The notes below the pieces were generated by a model. The model worked only from the letters and a program-made list of their open reading frames with translations, did no database searches and was not told the DNA's origin. Source: Suilimivivens sp963638365 (GTDB lineage Bacteria > Bacillota > Clostridia > Lachnospirales > Lachnospiraceae). Taken from it: a DNA stretch of 23,159 nt. The stretch spans positions 1 to 23,159 of the forward strand of contig CAVHRK010000021.1 of NCBI GenBank assembly GCA_963638365.1. Direction: 5' to 3'. The number at the start of each line of letters is the position of its first letter. Within the stretch, counting starts at the first letter, position 1. Made by a program: the position numbers and the translations under genes. Below, one piece after another: positions 23,122 to 23,159 of this stretch.

Positions 23122-23159
23122 ACTTCCTCCTCCCGCAGAAGCATCCATCGGCAATACAC

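Overview
The window looks like chromosomal DNA of a Gram-positive anaerobe of the Clostridia, most likely Lachnospiraceae. Pointers are strong GGAGG ribosome binding sites, sigma-A type -35/-10 boxes, a DUF1836 regulator, an Rpn/PD-(D/E)XK 'transposase' with GIEQG repeats, an RlmD with a long C-terminal extension, and a YdjI/YdjG/YdjH-like zinc-ribbon/SPFH gene set. Genus is not resolvable from the sequence alone.

Region 1 (1-7940, all minus strand) is a visibly AT-rich defence island. A small XRE regulator with its own promoter is followed in the same direction by an AbiH-family abortive infection gene, a single-chain GmrSD-like DUF262+DUF1524 nuclease, and a type I restriction-modification system in the order hsdR-hsdM-hsdS. 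hsdS is cut by the window edge. A 14-base sequence occurs twice (13/14 identical), once at the XRE transcription start and once just upstream of the abiH gene, and may be the operator through which the XRE protein controls itself and the island.

Region 2 (8035-10672, minus) holds the 23S rRNA m5U methyltransferase rlmD, a small unknown gene behind it and a terminator. Upstream of rlmD lies a polypyrimidine array of seven and a bit 51-base tandem units, each with an ACCCA..TGGGT inverted repeat, followed by one copy of a dispersed ~110-base intergenic repeat.

Region 3 (10612-17052, minus) holds a small membrane protein with a very acidic tail, the helicase gene pcrA, and upstream of pcrA three tightly spaced genes for a YdjH-like Tim44/zinc-ribbon membrane protein, a YdjG-like double zinc-ribbon membrane protein and a YdjI-like SPFH protein. 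A clear promoter precedes the SPFH gene, so SPFH, ydjG-like, ydjH-like and pcrA look like one transcript.

Region 4 (17053-21180) holds an orphan NMT1/THI5-like ABC binding lipoprotein (+), a 10-TM EamA/DMT transporter (-) and, divergently from the transporter, an apparently cytoplasmic family 9 glycoside hydrolase (+). Hairpins lie between the convergent pairs. A second copy of the dispersed repeat follows the hydrolase gene.

Region 5 (21184-23159, minus) holds a DUF1836 regulator with its own promoter and an Rpn-family nuclease whose start probably lies just inside the window.
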